Positions 61,932-64,000 of a stretch of 64,000 nucleotides of DNA are shown piece after piece. Location of the stretch: the NCBI RefSeq assembly GCF_902459465.1, contig NC_047066.1:18045047-18109046 (forward strand), in the 5' to 3' direction. Positions within the stretch are counted from its first letter, which is position 1. Every line of letters begins with the position of its first letter. The stretch is from Asterias rubens (Eukaryota; Echinodermata; Asteroidea; Forcipulatida; Asteriidae). The notes below the pieces were generated by a model. It did no database searches. It had not been told where the DNA came from and saw nothing but the letters and a program-made list of their open reading frames with translations. The position numbers and the translations under genes are program-made.

Positions 61932-62181
61932 TTAAAGGCAGTGGACACTATTGGCAACTGTCAAAGACTAGCCTTCACAGTTGGTGTATCTCAACATATG
62001 CATAAAATAACAAACCTGTGAAAATTTGAGCTCACTTGGTCACTGAAGTTGCGAGATAATAATGAAAGAAAAATCACACGAAGTTGTGTGCTTTCAGATG
62101 GTTGATTTCGAGACCTCAATTTCTAAATCCGAGGTCTCGAAATCAAATTCGTGGAAAATTACTTCTTTCTCGAAAACTATG
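61932..62181. mobile_element. TTAA MITE, family A, right end missing
   Basis: Starts ttaaaggcagtggacactat and runs to tttctcgaaaactatgg, where it breaks off about 130 bp early. Confidence 0.8.
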
Positions 62182-62254
62182 GCCCGGTTAATAAAATTGA
62201 CACAAACAAATGTGCACTTGCCTCAATTGTGCACTTGCCTCAATTGTTCCCTTT

Positions 62255-62288
62255 GAAGAACCAAGCATGTTTACATGCTTGGTTCTTC
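62255..62288. repeat. 34-bp hairpin
   Basis: The arms gaagaaccaagcatgt and acatgcttggttcttc are perfect around tt. Just upstream is a 17-bp tandem doublet (gtgcacttgcctcaatt). Confidence 0.85.
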
Positions 62289-64000
62289 ACCTCTACTGAA
62301 TCACAAACTTTAAATGCAGAACTTTCCTGATGCTTGAACTTTACTAGTTCAGCCCTGTGCTTCATTTCCCAATTGGATAGAGGCCAAGTACTGTAGTATG
62401 ACTGGTCATCATCATACCCCCATCCCTCAGGGGGGAGATGATGTCATTTTGACCCTGCCTCTCCCCTCTCATGCCCACTCCCCAATTGTTTACAGGTTGA
62501 TCATCATTTGTACCAGTCATGTAAAATAACCAAGTGATGGAGTGTTCTTCTCACTCCCTTACATGACTTGCATCTGATCCATTAATCCAACCATTGTAGG
62601 TCCATTAAAAACAGATCAGTTAGGAATGTCAAGCACTGGCGATCAGTTTGAGTCTCTAAATTGCCTGCTTGATGAACCATGGCAGTGTAGTCTAGTGGAT
62701 TGGACTTGATTAATGGGATCATGCAGTTAAGTAGAAGCACTTTGTCACAAGAGGCAACTTTTCCAGGTAACTTGGAGCTACCTCCATGCTTGGAGGCAAC
62801 TAACTGCAGTGCATGCTACCATGCAAAACACTCATGTTACAGGACCACTTTGGTAGCACTTTGGTAATTTTTTCAAACAATGTCTTACGATCCCCAATAC
62901 AAATATTTGAACATTCAAATGTGAACGCCTTTATTCTTGGAGATTTCCTGGGACTGGTTGCCTGTGGAAATTGTCCTGTGACATGGTCTTAATGGATTGG
63001 ACTTAATCATCTGGACATGCTGGATGCAGGTATATCTTACCAATGTGTCCCTGTCATGACACAAACCTTTTATATAACTAAAATAGGTGACCTATGCAGC
63101 AGAACCATAATGTATTCATTTCATTGGTAGGCCACTTTAATATAAACCACATCCACTGAAAGACTTGATCATGAATGTTCACAATTTTTCTTAAAAGGTG
63201 TTGAAAATTGCTCATGTTAGCATGTTTCATCTTTGGGCATGTAATTAGGGACTTGTATTTATGCCAAGGATAAACCATTTACAAAGACTCTGACTTTTGT
63301 TTTAAAGAAAGCCATGTCTTATTTTTGAGACAATATTTCCCACAGTTGTTACTAACTTTACAAAACTTCTTAAGTCAGCTTTAAAAACCTACATTTTAAG
63401 AAATGCTTGGTTTCTCTTTAGAACTTCTTCTTTCGAGGTTCTTTTAAAACTGTTGTAAAATTTGTCCCAACTATGTACTTATTTTAAGTAGAGCTTGCCC
63501 CTCACATCAACCACACCCCCTGGCAGGGTGTGGGCCAGTCCAGTCCAGTGGAGGCAAGTTTAAATATCCATGTGCAGGCAATGTGTTTGGTGTTGTGCTT
63601 GATGATACTTTATGGAGGGTTGTGATGGTTTTTGCATGAGCCTAATCCAATAAGACCTTGTTGCTAAATGACTTTTGTTTTTCATTTTTACCACAAGTCC
63701 TTTTGGTTGGTCAGCTGTTTGTAACAGTTATTTCTATTTTCACGTTTCAATGGCTAATTCATGTTTATAAACACAAATTTGTAGAATTTAAGAGATTTCT
63801 GTGATTTCAGTGTCAACAAAAGTTGCTTCCGTTCATCTTATTAAATCTTGCATGTCAGCAAAAAGCTTCACCGTGATTTGCCAAATCTTTGTCCATCATC
63901 AAAGGTTACAAGCCTTTTTCTAAACCCAATAGACACACTTGGTTGAAGGTAGAGTCAGATGAGACTGTTGATATTTACTTGGGATAAGTCAACAGCCCCT
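62289..64000. other. No gene recognised
   Basis: I see no conserved reading frame, tRNA-like unit or recognisable transposable element here. The sequence is probably intron or intergenic. Confidence 0.4.

Overview
The window is eukaryotic genomic DNA from an invertebrate deuterostome, most likely an echinoderm and probably a sea star. This is inferred from the gene content, the AT-rich introns of 0.3-4 kb, the vertebrate-type (TTAGGG)n tracts and the very dense load of small DNA transposons and tRNA-derived SINEs. No prokaryotic gene organisation, CRISPR array or intact virus is visible.

Four conserved genes and one nested gene can be reconstructed exon by exon, with splice phases that agree at every junction. 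From left to right they are: the C-terminal exons of AIP (+, 193-1898); CDK2AP1/2 (+, 6095-13949), with a THAP zinc-finger gene (+, 6640-9227) wholly inside its first intron; MTRFR/C12orf65 (-, 15939-17751); and MPHOSPH9 (+, 21133-43281, 16 coding exons, 1280 residues). CDK2AP and MTRFR are tail to tail, and MTRFR and MPHOSPH9 are head to head, as in the human 12q24.31 block. AIP beside CDK2AP corresponds to the human 11q13 block. The window therefore looks like the arrangement that existed before the vertebrate genome duplications split these blocks. Right of MPHOSPH9 only two gene pieces are seen: a possible first exon on + at 53311-53454, and a terminal SH2-domain exon on - at 57491-57700.

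Most of the remaining DNA is repeats. About twenty-five copies of roughly 380-bp MITEs begin TTAAAGG, end CCTTTAA and sit in TTAA targets (Kolobok/T2-like, families A, B, D and E). Several copies abut and share one TTAA. Other foldback families start with GGGG or GGGCC. Three tRNA-derived SINE families occur, several of them interrupted by other elements. There are five minisatellites: 24 bp at 25.3 kb, 11 bp at 31.2 kb, a TTAGGG array at 40.1 kb, 68 bp at 43.4-45.2 kb and 41 bp at 48 kb. Two look seeded by the edge of an adjacent transposable element. In MPHOSPH9 introns 14 and 15, the 3' ends of the upstream exons, with their splice donors, have themselves been copied into tandem arrays.

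Functionally the block holds a co-chaperone (AIP), a CDK2/NuRD-associated factor (CDK2AP), a mitochondrial peptidyl-tRNA rescue factor (MTRFR) and a centriolar cilium regulator (MPHOSPH9). They share a neighbourhood rather than a pathway.
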